7,204 bases of DNA from an uncultured Oscillospiraceae bacterium (GCA_900552925.1 USBH01000085.1:1-7204), one strand, 5' to 3'; positions 1-5,309 are shown, numbered from the stretch's first letter. Numbers and translations are program-made. Notes: generated by a model from the sequence alone, not told the origin.

Positions 1-48
1 TCTACACCGTCTAATTCGTCGGCAGCGTCAGATGTGTATAAGAGACAG
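1..48 (+). other. Illumina Nextera adapter left on the contig end (artefact)
   Basis: This is library-preparation sequence, not genome. Bases 1-7 (TCTACAC) match the 3' tail of the Illumina P5 oligo. Bases 8-15 (CGTCTAAT) fill the 8-base i5 index slot and match the Nextera XT index I remember as S510. Bases 16-29 (TCGTCGGCAGCGTC) are the read-1 adapter. Bases 30-48 are the 19-bp Tn5 mosaic end (AGATGTGTATAAGAGACAG). The order P5, index, adapter, mosaic end is exactly that of a library molecule. Translated forward it gives the peptide start MYKRQ, and on the other strand it gives LSLIHI; both are known contamination signatures in protein databases. Genomic sequence can start no earlier than base 49. 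Confidence 0.98.
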
Positions 49-993
49 ACCTTGGTGGGCAAGGACGCGGCTGCGCTGCGCCAGGTGCTGGGCGATCACG
101 TGAAGCAGGCCGGCAGCTACGTTGCCGACAGTCGCCTGCGCTTCGACTTCACGCATTTCTCCGCGCTGACCGACGACGAGCTGCTCGCCGTTGAAAAGCT
201 CGTCAACGAGAAGATCCTCGAAAACATCCCGGTCGAATGCCGCGAAATGCCGATCGAGGAAGCGAAGAAGCTGGGCGCAATGGCGCTGTTCGGCGAAAAG
301 TACGGGGACGTCGTCCGCGTCGTTTCCGCCGGCGACTTCTCGAAGGAATTCTGCGGCGGCACGCACATGGATGCCACGGCAAAGCTCGGTCTCTTCAAGA
401 TTGTCAGCGAATCCTCCGTGGCGGCCGGCGTGCGCCGTATCGAGGGCGTTACCGGCACAAACCTGCTCTCGCTAATCTACTCGACGAACCATCTGCTGAA
501 AGATACCGCGCTTTCCATGAAGGTCGCGAACCCCGCCGACCTGCCGGTCCGCGCCGCCGTGCTCGTGCAGGAAATCAAGGAGAAGGACAAGGAAATCGAT
601 TCCCTGCGCGCGCGGATTGCAACAACGGTTCTCGACACGGTTCTGGATAAGGCCGTCGAGGTCAAGGGCGTCAAGATCGCCACGGCAATGCTTTCCGGCA
701 CCGGCAGCGACACGCTGCGCACCATGTGCGACATGATCCGTGCAAACAGCACCGGACCGGTCGTCGCGGTCATCGCCGGCATTCTCGACGGCAAGGCGAC
801 GCTCGCCGCAACGGCCAACAAAGAGGCGCAGGCGCGCGGCGTCAAGGCCGGCGTGCTGGTCAAGGCTGTTGCGCAGATCACCGGCGGCAACGGCGGCGGC
901 AAGCCAGACTTCGCCATGGCGGGCATCAAGGACCAGAGCAAGATCGACGAAGCGCTGGCAGCCGTTGCAAACATTCTCGACGGACAGATTTAA
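49..993 (+). CDS. alaS: Alanine--tRNA ligase, C-terminal fragment (5' end missing)
   Basis: This is the C-terminal ~314 residues of alanyl-tRNA synthetase, the cytoplasmic enzyme that charges tRNA-Ala and clears mischarged Ser/Gly. The full protein is normally about 870-880 residues, so the aminoacylation domain lies outside the window. Visible parts: the editing domain (ALRQVLGDHVKQAGSYV, then SRLRFDFTHF), the second half of its zinc site as CGGTH (Cys codon 352-354, His codon 364-366), a helical linker (about 560-640), and the C-Ala/DHHA1 domain ending in a GGNGGGKPDFAMAG glycine-rich motif (from 883). The frame is open to the left edge. The GTG at 34 that looks like a start lies inside the sequencing adapter and is not real. 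The first HxxxH half of the editing zinc site should lie next to the adapter junction and is not seen, so roughly bases 49-72 may be chimeric. The stop TAA (991-993) is followed 87 bases later by the HIT gene, probably in the same operon. Confidence 0.95.
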   Translation, partial: TLVGKDAAALRQVLGDHVKQAGSYVADSRLRFDFTHFSALTDDELLAVEKLVNEKILENIPVECREMPIEEAKKLGAMALFGEKYGDVVRVVSAGDFSKEFCGGTHMDATAKLGLFKIVSESSVAAGVRRIEGVTGTNLLSLIYSTNHLLKDTALSMKVANPADLPVRAAVLVQEIKEKDKEIDSLRARIATTVLDTVLDKAVEVKGVKIATAMLSGTGSDTLRTMCDMIRANSTGPVVAVIAGILDGKATLAATANKEAQARGVKAGVLVKAVAQITGGNGGGKPDFAMAGIKDQSKIDEALAAVANILDGQI

Positions 994-1016
994 TACATGA
1001 AAACAAACTTTTACGG

Positions 1017-1024
1017 AAAGGAGG
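1017..1024 (+). promoter_or_regulatory. Perfect Shine-Dalgarno with no standard start codon at normal distance
   Basis: AAAGGAGG is a full match to the anti-SD core, yet no ATG, GTG or TTG lies 5-12 bases downstream. The only candidate is a CTG at 1030, which is in frame with the HIT gene (17 codons before its ATG at 1081). An upstream in-frame ATG at 997 has no SD of its own and would place this motif inside its coding region. The site could be a ribosome standby site, the true RBS of a CTG-initiated longer HIT isoform, or part of the structured leader that follows. Confidence 0.5.
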
Positions 1025-1027
1025 CGG

Positions 1028-1069
1028 TTCTGCGCAAACTGCGGCTTCTAAAGCGCCAGTTGCGCAGAA
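1028..1069 (+). other. Long imperfect stem-loop in the HIT gene leader
   Basis: The left arm TTCTGCGCAAACTG (1028-1041) pairs with CAGTTGCGCAGAA (1057-1069), with a single bulged A in the left arm. After a small 2x2 internal mismatch, GCTT (1044-1047) pairs with AAGC (1051-1054) around a 3-base CTA loop. There is no T-run after the stem, so it is not a typical intrinsic terminator. It sits between the strong SD at 1017-1024 and the weaker SD GGTGAG (1071-1076) used by the ATG at 1081. That position suggests a translational control element or an mRNA-stabilising or processing structure. The function is unknown. Confidence 0.6.
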
Positions 1070-1080
1070 TGGTGAGAAAT

Positions 1081-1419
1081 ATGGACTGTGTTTTTTGCAA
1101 GATCGTAAACGGTGAAATTCCGAGCACCAAGGTGTATGAGGACGATACCGTTCTGGCTTTCCGGGATCTCGACCCGCAGGCGCCTGTGCACATCCTGCTG
1201 ATTCCGAAAGCGCACATCGCTTCGGCCGATGCGCTGACAGAGGAAAACGCGCCGGTCGTCGCGCACATTTTCCTCGTTGCCAAGCAGCTTGCCGCGCAGG
1301 AAGGGCTCACGAACGGCTACCGCATCGTCAACAACTGCGGCGAGGATGGCGGCCAGACTGTAAAGCACCTGCACTTTCATCTCCTCGGCGGCCGTTCCAT
1401 GGCCTGGCCGCCGGGCTGA
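1081..1419 (+). CDS. HIT-family (histidine triad) nucleotide-binding protein, HinT-like
   Basis: This is a complete 112-residue protein of the HINT branch, cytoplasmic dimers that hydrolyse purine nucleoside phosphoramidates and acyl-adenylates, including aminoacyl-AMP in characterised members. The triad motif HLHFHLL is at residues 96-102 (His96, His98, His100), followed by the usual GGRSMAWPPG end. The N-terminus DCVFCKIVNGEIPS carries the Cys3-x-x-Cys6 pair that binds zinc in many bacterial members. I chose ATG 1081 because it puts this canonical N-terminus at residue 1 and has GGTGAG 4 bases upstream. A longer start at 997 would add 28 very basic residues but lacks an SD. It lies 87 bases after alaS and 36 bases before the PRTase, so cotranscription is likely. 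Pairing with an aminoacyl-tRNA synthetase fits a role in clearing aminoacyl-AMP, but that is inference. Confidence 0.93.
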   Translation: MDCVFCKIVNGEIPSTKVYEDDTVLAFRDLDPQAPVHILLIPKAHIASADALTEENAPVVAHIFLVAKQLAAQEGLTNGYRIVNNCGEDGGQTVKHLHFHLLGGRSMAWPPG

Positions 1420-1455
1420 CAGACATTTCCACGCTGTAAAGGGAGGTACAATTAC

Positions 1456-1995
1456 ATGGGAAAGGTTTACAAAATGAGCATCGCCGGCTGTGCGCGGGAA
1501 CTGCCGATCTGCCCGATCAGCGATACGCTGGATATTGCCGGTTTCGTCATGTTCGGCGATGTTGAGATCACCGAAAAGACGGCCGCCGCGCTGCTGGAGA
1601 AGTGCCCGGAGCACGACATCATCATCACGGCAGAATCCAAGGGCATTCCGCTCGCCTACGAGATGGCGCGCCGCGGATGCCGCCGCTACGTCGTCGCACG
1701 TAAGGGCATCAAGGCCTACATGACCAACCCGATCAAGGTGGAGGTCAAATCCATCACGACCGATCACGTGCAGACGCTGTATCTTTCCGAAGAAGACTGC
1801 AACAACCTTCGGAACAAGCGCATCCTGATTGTGGACGACGTGATCAGCACCGGCGAATCCCTCTCCGCACTCGAGGATCTGGTCCACGAAATCGGCGGCA
1901 ACGTTGTCGGCAAAGCCTGCGTTCTGGCTGAAGGCGACGCAGCGGACCGCACGGACATCATCTATCTCGAGCCGCTTCCGCTCTTCTTCAAATAA
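1456..1995 (+). CDS. Purine-type phosphoribosyltransferase (APRT-like, type I PRTase)
   Basis: This is a complete 179-residue protein with the type I phosphoribosyltransferase fold. The PRPP-binding loop ILIVDDVISTGES is at residues 123-135, with the two invariant Asp at 127-128. An upstream substrate-side segment TAESKGIPLAYEM (58-70) and ARKGIKAYM (81-89) match the adenine/xanthine PRTase group. Such enzymes transfer phosphoribose from PRPP to a free base in purine salvage. The close clostridial relatives I recall are annotated simply as phosphoribosyltransferase family or adenine phosphoribosyltransferase, so base specificity is not settled. The start ATG 1456 is supported by AAAGGGAGG (1438-1446) with a 9-base spacing; a second ATG at 1474 is less well placed. 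It is the last gene before the terminator at 2021-2050. A regulatory PurR-like role is possible, but no DNA-binding domain is present. Confidence 0.88.
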   Translation: MGKVYKMSIAGCARELPICPISDTLDIAGFVMFGDVEITEKTAAALLEKCPEHDIIITAESKGIPLAYEMARRGCRRYVVARKGIKAYMTNPIKVEVKSITTDHVQTLYLSEEDCNNLRNKRILIVDDVISTGESLSALEDLVHEIGGNVVGKACVLAEGDAADRTDIIYLEPLPLFFK

Positions 1996-2020
1996 GCGGT
2001 ATAAAAGTACAAATTTTTCC

Positions 2021-2050
2021 AAAGGTCACTGCACATGCAGTGGCCTTTTT
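2021..2050 (+). terminator. Rho-independent terminator after the PRTase gene
   Basis: AAAGGTCACTGC (2021-2032) pairs with GCAGTGGCCTTT (2037-2048) as a 12-bp stem with one G-T wobble and an ACAT loop. The stem runs into TTTTT (2046-2050). It lies 25 bases after the PRTase stop and closes the alaS-HIT-PRTase unit. Confidence 0.88.
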
Positions 2051-2096
2051 CATATGTCGGGGTGCCGGCGCATATACTGCGCTGGGGTGATGCGGT

Positions 2097-2819
2097 GTGA
2101 AAAAGTATGCTTCTCTCAAGATTTCCTATATGCTTACCGCCTTTTTCTTCGGCGCGCTTGTCCTGTTCTTCTGCTCGATATTCGGCGCTGCGCATGCGGT
2201 TTCGACTGCGGCCGCCAAAGCGGAGACGCGTCCGACGATCGTGCTGGACGCCGGCCACGGCGGGGAGGACGGCGGCGCTGTCGGCGTCAACGGCGTTGAA
2301 GAGAAAGCGCTCAATCTTGCAATCGCCCTGCATGTTCAGGAGGAACTGCAGCACGCAGGCTACCCGGTCGTGATGGTCCGCGACACCGACACGGCCGTAG
2401 GCGACACGACGCTGGCCACCATCGCAGAGCGCAAGCGGTCGGATATTCAATACCGCGCCCAGCTCGTCAATGAAACGGAAAACTGCATCCTCGTGAGCAT
2501 CCACCAGAATTTCTTCGAGCAGAGCCAGTACAGCGGGGCGCAGATGTTTTATTCTCCGAACAACACGCGGAGCGCGGCGCTTGCCGAAGCGATCCGCCGA
2601 TCCGTCGTCGAGCAGCTCCAACCGGAAAACACCCGGGAAAACAAGCAGGCCGAAAGCGGTATCTACCTGCTGAACCACGTCGATGTTCCCGCCGTTATCG
2701 TCGAATGCGGGTTTATCTCGAATCCGGAGGAATCGGAGCTGCTCTGCGACAGCGCTTATCAGCAGAAGCTCGCCGCGGCGATTGCGGACGGCGTCCTTTC
2801 CTTCTGCGCTGCGGAATAG
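2097..2819 (+). CDS. cwlD: N-acetylmuramoyl-L-alanine amidase, CwlD-like (Amidase_3)
   Basis: This is a 240-residue zinc amidase that cleaves the bond between muramic acid and the stem peptide. CwlD acts with PdaA to make the muramic-delta-lactam of the spore cortex. Residues about 9-34 form a hydrophobic N-terminal helix ending in AAHAV, so it is an exported or membrane-anchored protein with an outside catalytic domain. Amidase_3 landmarks: DAGHGGEDGG with zinc ligand His54; the Glu ligand at 68/69 in VEEKALNL; VSIHQNFF with His136; and catalytic Glu203 in VECGFISNPEE. Length and motifs match B. subtilis CwlD (237 residues), including the GAQMFY and SGIYLLNHV segments. The start is GTG 2097, chosen for GGGGTGA (2084-2090) with about 6 bases spacing. 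No clear sigma-A promoter precedes it. The cwlD assignment over another Amidase_3 paralogue is likely but rests on pattern memory. Confidence 0.87.
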   Translation: MKKYASLKISYMLTAFFFGALVLFFCSIFGAAHAVSTAAAKAETRPTIVLDAGHGGEDGGAVGVNGVEEKALNLAIALHVQEELQHAGYPVVMVRDTDTAVGDTTLATIAERKRSDIQYRAQLVNETENCILVSIHQNFFEQSQYSGAQMFYSPNNTRSAALAEAIRRSVVEQLQPENTRENKQAESGIYLLNHVDVPAVIVECGFISNPEESELLCDSAYQQKLAAAIADGVLSFCAAE

Positions 2820-2822
2820 CCC

Positions 2823-2851
2823 TTTACAAAACATCCGTTCCGTGATAAAAT
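2823..2851 (+). promoter_or_regulatory. Sigma-A type promoter for radA
   Basis: TTTACA (2823-2828) and TAAAAT (2846-2851) are separated by exactly 17 bases, each matching the consensus at 5 of 6 positions. Transcription would start near 2858, giving a leader of about 48 bases before radA. It starts just after the cwlD stop and lies outside any coding region. Confidence 0.75.
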
Positions 2852-2859
2852 AACGACAG

Positions 2860-2890
2860 AATTTTATGCGGAGCGTTTGGCCGCAGAATT
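2860..2890 (+). other. Small imperfect hairpin in the radA leader
   Basis: TGCGG (2867-2871) pairs with CCGCA (2881-2885), and AATT (2860-2863) can pair with AATT (2887-2890) across an asymmetric internal loop. It ends directly before the radA SD (AAAGGGA, from 2892). It is weak and may be chance. Confidence 0.3.
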
Positions 2891-2905
2891 TAAAGGGATG
2901 TTTTT

Positions 2906-4285
2906 ATGGCAACCAAAAGCAAGACGGTATATATCTGTTCCAACTGCGGCTATGAGACGGCAAAATGGGCGGGAAAGTGCCCCGACTGCGGCGAGTGGAA
3001 CACAATGGAGGAAACGGTCCGGGCGCCGGCCGCCGCATCCAAGTTTTCCGCTGCGGCGCGGCCGGCTTCCGCGCTTTTAACCAGACCGCTGACGATCCAG
3101 GAGATCGATTCCGACGACGAGGAGCGGTACCACACGGGCCTTTCCGAGCTCGACCGCGTGCTCGGCGGCGGGCTGGTCAAAGGCTCTCTGGTCCTGATCA
3201 GCGGCGATCCGGGCATCGGCAAGTCGACGATCCTGCTGCAGATCTGCGAATACCTCGGGCAGAATCACCGGATCCTGTACGTTTCGGGCGAGGAATCGGC
3301 CCGGCAGATCAAGCTGCGCGCCGCGCGGCTCGGCGTCTCGAGCCCGAATCTGCGCATCCTTTCCGAAACGGACGTCCAGCTCGTCATCGAGCATATCCGC
3401 GCGGAAAAGCCCGATATTGTGATGGTCGACTCGATCCAGACCATGAACTTCACCGATCTCAATTCCTCGCCCGGCAGCGTAACGCAGGTGCGCGAATGCA
3501 CCAACGCGATCATGCGCTGCTCGAAAGCGCTCGATATCCCCGCCATTCTGGTCGGCCACGTCAACAAGGACGGCGCCATCGCGGGCCCCAAGGTGCTCGA
3601 GCACATCGTCGACGCGGTGCTGTACTTTGAGGGCGACCGCCAGATGACGTACCGGATTCTGCGCGCGGTCAAAAACCGATACGGCTCCACAAACGAAATC
3701 GGCGTTTTCGATATGGGGGAGGCGGGCCTGCGCCAGATCGAGAACCCCTCGCAGGCCATGCTTTCCGGCCGGCCCAAAAACGCGTCCGGAACCTGCGTCA
3801 CCGCCGTCATGGAAGGCACGCGCCCGCTGCTCGCCGAAATACAGGGCCTCGCCACGACTTCCGGGTTCGGCACGCCGCGGCGCATGTCCACCGGTTTTGA
3901 CTACGGGCGCATGGCCCTGATCCTCGCCGTGCTGGAAAAGCGCGCCGGATTTTATTTTTCGAATCTCGACGCCTATCTGAACGTCGTCGGCGGCCTGCGC
4001 ATCGACGAGCCCGCGGTGGACCTCGCCGTCGCGATGGCGCTTGTTTCGAGCCTGAAGGACATGCCGATCCGCGACGACACCGTGGTTTTCGGAGAAATCG
4101 GTCTGGCCGGCGAGCTACGCTCCGTCAGCCATATCGAAGCCCGCGTTTCCGAGGCGTTCCGGCTCGGCTTCACGCGCTGCGTTCTGCCGTACCACAGCGT
4201 CAAAAACATGGACCGGAAGCGCTTCGAGGGCATGGAACTGCTCGGCGTCCGCAATGTTCGGGAGGCGTTTGAAGCATGTGTATGA
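2906..4285 (+). CDS. radA: DNA repair protein RadA/Sms
   Basis: This is a complete 459-residue RadA, a hexameric DnaB-like helicase that drives branch migration of recombination intermediates in repair and transformation. Domains in order: a four-Cys zinc finger (C11-x2-C14, C25-x2-C28) after a short N-terminus; a RecA-type ATPase core with Walker A GDPGIGKST (100-108), the VSGEES segment (126-131) and Walker B IVMVDS (171-176); the RadA signature KNRYG (256-260), where most homologues read KNRFG; and a C-terminal inactive Lon-protease-like domain (about 300-455, with VVGGLRIDEPAVDLAVA and FGEIGLAGELR). Start ATG 2906 follows AAAGGGA by a normal distance and leaves the zinc finger at the expected position. 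It is driven by the promoter at 2823-2851. In many Firmicutes radA is next to disA; here the downstream neighbour is a GME-fold protein whose start overlaps the radA stop, implying coupled translation. Confidence 0.97.
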   Translation: MATKSKTVYICSNCGYETAKWAGKCPDCGEWNTMEETVRAPAAASKFSAAARPASALLTRPLTIQEIDSDDEERYHTGLSELDRVLGGGLVKGSLVLISGDPGIGKSTILLQICEYLGQNHRILYVSGEESARQIKLRAARLGVSSPNLRILSETDVQLVIEHIRAEKPDIVMVDSIQTMNFTDLNSSPGSVTQVRECTNAIMRCSKALDIPAILVGHVNKDGAIAGPKVLEHIVDAVLYFEGDRQMTYRILRAVKNRYGSTNEIGVFDMGEAGLRQIENPSQAMLSGRPKNASGTCVTAVMEGTRPLLAEIQGLATTSGFGTPRRMSTGFDYGRMALILAVLEKRAGFYFSNLDAYLNVVGGLRIDEPAVDLAVAMALVSSLKDMPIRDDTVVFGEIGLAGELRSVSHIEARVSEAFRLGFTRCVLPYHSVKNMDRKRFEGMELLGVRNVREAFEACV

Positions 4286-5046
4286 ATGAAACCTTTGTAA
4301 AGCAGCCAAACCTTCCGGCGGGCCGGGTGACGCTCGCCGCCGTTTCCGGGGCTTTTCCGGAGATTCCGGATGCGCTTGAAGCCCACGGCGTCGCGTGTAT
4401 CCGAACGGAAGCGGATCCGCGGCTCCAGCCGCAGATCGCACACCATGCGGACATGCAGATATTCCACCTCGATCAAAACCGAATTTTTGTTCTCAAAGGG
4501 GAACAGGCCCTCCGCAAAAGGCTGGAAGCCGCCGGTTTTGCCGTTGCGGAAACGGCCGCGGAACCGGCCGCAAAATATCCGGGGGATGTGCTCTGCAACG
4601 CGTTGCTGCTCGGGAACAAGCTGCTCGCCAACCTCGGCTCAGTGGACCCGCTGATCTACAGCTTTGTCGAGACGCTCGGCCTGCAGACGATCCACGTCAA
4701 CCAGGGATATACACGTTGCGCAACGGCTGTCGTAAACGATCACGCGATCATCACGATGGACGACGGCATTTACGCCGCCGCACAGTTTATGGGGCTGGAT
4801 GCACTGCACATCATCGAGCACGAGATTCTTCTGGACGGCTATGACTACGGATTCATCGGCGGATGCTGCGGTTTGGTTGACCGCAATGTGCTGGCTTTTA
4901 CCGGCGCTTTGGATTCGCTGCACAGCGCGGATTCCATCCGTGCATTTCTCAAAAAGCACGGTGTTGAGGTGCTGGAGCTTACGCAGAACCGCATGATCGA
5001 CATCGGCGGAATCCTGCCGCTGAAGGTGTCACTAAATCCGGCTTGA
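4276..5046 (+). CDS. GME-fold protein of DUF6873 type, function unknown
   Basis: This is a 256-residue soluble protein with no signal peptide or membrane segment. I recognise it as resembling the clostridial family labelled DUF6873, GME (guanidino-group-modifying enzyme) beta/alpha-propeller fold. The match is by remembered motifs, not a search. Repeating propeller-like motifs are visible: HADMQIFHL (57-65), VNQGYTRCA (141-149), ITMDDGI (159-165), GFIGGCCG (192-199) and DIGGILPL (242-249). The conserved acidic, His and Cys residues in these loops (His57, Asp59, Cys148, Asp161/162, Cys197/198) are where GME enzymes keep their active sites, but I cannot say whether it is catalytic. Start: ATG 4276 has GGGAGG (4260-4265) 10 bases upstream; ATG 4282, two codons on, forms an ATGA overlap with the radA stop. 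Either way it overlaps radA and should be translationally coupled to it. Confidence 0.8.
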   Translation: MCMNETFVKQPNLPAGRVTLAAVSGAFPEIPDALEAHGVACIRTEADPRLQPQIAHHADMQIFHLDQNRIFVLKGEQALRKRLEAAGFAVAETAAEPAAKYPGDVLCNALLLGNKLLANLGSVDPLIYSFVETLGLQTIHVNQGYTRCATAVVNDHAIITMDDGIYAAAQFMGLDALHIIEHEILLDGYDYGFIGGCCGLVDRNVLAFTGALDSLHSADSIRAFLKKHGVEVLELTQNRMIDIGGILPLKVSLNPA

Positions 5047-5047
5047 T

Positions 5048-5056
5048 TGGTATAAT
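5048..5056 (+). promoter_or_regulatory. Possible extended -10 promoter element
   Basis: TGGTATAAT is an extended -10 (TGn plus perfect TATAAT) immediately after the DUF6873 stop codon. No good -35 lies 17-18 bases upstream. If active, it would start a transcript near 5063 that reads through the stem-loop at 5102-5143. It may be chance. Confidence 0.3.
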
Positions 5057-5101
5057 CCAAACTTCGCGCGTCTTAGCGTGTTTCTTTAAAAATAGCTGTA
5101 C

Positions 5102-5143
5102 TTGAGCGGTTGTCCGGGGTTTTTGAATCCGGCAATCGCTCAA
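5102..5143. repeat. Imperfect inverted repeat / stem-loop between DUF6873 and xer
   Basis: Bases 5102-5112 (TTGAGCGGTTG) pair with 5133-5143 (CAATCGCTCAA) as 11 bp with one G-T wobble. After a bulged T at 5113, CCGG (5114-5117) pairs with CCGG (5129-5132), leaving an 11-base loop. The run after the stem, AATGGCTTTTC, is a poor terminator tail, though termination for the radA-DUF6873 unit is still the simplest guess. Alternatives are a dispersed palindromic repeat or a small structured RNA. Confidence 0.55.
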
Positions 5144-5174
5144 AATGGCTTTTCAGGGCATTTTCGGGGCAGGG

Positions 5175-5203
5175 TTGACAAGACCGGGAAAAATGGATAT
5201 AAT
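5175..5203 (+). promoter_or_regulatory. Perfect-consensus sigma-A promoter for the xer gene
   Basis: TTGACA (5175-5180) and TATAAT (5198-5203) are both exact consensus hexamers with the optimal 17-base spacing. The start point should fall near 5210, giving a leader of about 100 bases. Perfect promoters are uncommon and often under repression, which fits the palindrome that begins inside the -10 box. Confidence 0.92.
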
Positions 5204-5230
5204 TATACAAAATGATTATTTTGTATAATT
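5201..5230. promoter_or_regulatory. Perfect 13-bp inverted repeat over the -10 box and start point
   Basis: AATTATACAAAAT (5201-5213) and ATTTTGTATAATT (5218-5230) are exact reverse complements around a GATT spacer. The repeat begins within TATAAT and spans the predicted start (about 5210). Because much of the left arm would not be transcribed, a DNA-binding dimer site (operator) is more likely than an mRNA hairpin. I do not recognise it as a standard LexA, Fur, PerR, CodY or NrdR box. An alternative reading is a recombinase binding site: 11-bp arms around a 6-bp centre (5202-5229) have the size of a dif site. Confidence 0.8.
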
Positions 5231-5238
5231 TGGGGGAC

Positions 5239-5255
5239 GCGCGCGCTCCGCGCGC
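5239..5255 (+). other. All-GC hairpin in the xer leader
   Basis: GCGCGCG (5239-5245) pairs with CGCGCGC (5249-5255) around a CTC loop, a 7-bp stem made only of G-C pairs, directly after an AT-rich palindrome. Flanking G and C runs (5232-5236 and 5255-5257) could extend the fold. There is no T-run, so it is not a terminator. It lies about 40 bases before the xer SD and could act on mRNA stability or translation. Confidence 0.6.
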
Positions 5256-5309
5256 CCGCGCTGCCCGTCAAATGCCTTACACAGCGCTATACATTGGAGA
5301 TGATGAATC

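Noticed and set aside
34..48. GTG at 34 as the start of the alaS open frame
   Set aside because: It lies inside the Tn5 mosaic end of the Nextera adapter; the MYKRQ peptide is artificial.
30..48. Tn5 mosaic end as a natural transposon terminus
   Set aside because: It is preceded by the Illumina index and P5 tail, so it comes from library tagmentation and not from a resident transposon.
997..1080. ATG at 997 as the HIT gene start
   Set aside because: No SD precedes it, the perfect AAAGGAGG would lie inside the coding region, and the added 28 basic residues come before a canonical HIT N-terminus. Kept only as a minor alternative.
1048..2022. A long minus-strand open frame (about 324 codons) opposite the HIT and PRTase genes
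   Set aside because: It is an antisense shadow caused by GC-rich codon bias. It covers two well-supported genes, has no recognisable domain and has no ribosome binding site logic.
2049..2078. TTCATA-18-TATACT as a promoter for cwlD, or a sporulation sigma site
   Set aside because: The match is weak, and a start near 2085 would leave almost no leader and put the SD (2084-2090) at the 5' end. The sigma-E/G consensus is not clearly matched.
1962..2834. A minus-strand open frame of about 290 codons opposite cwlD
   Set aside because: Same reason: it mirrors the cwlD coding sequence, runs through the terminator region and shows no protein family features.
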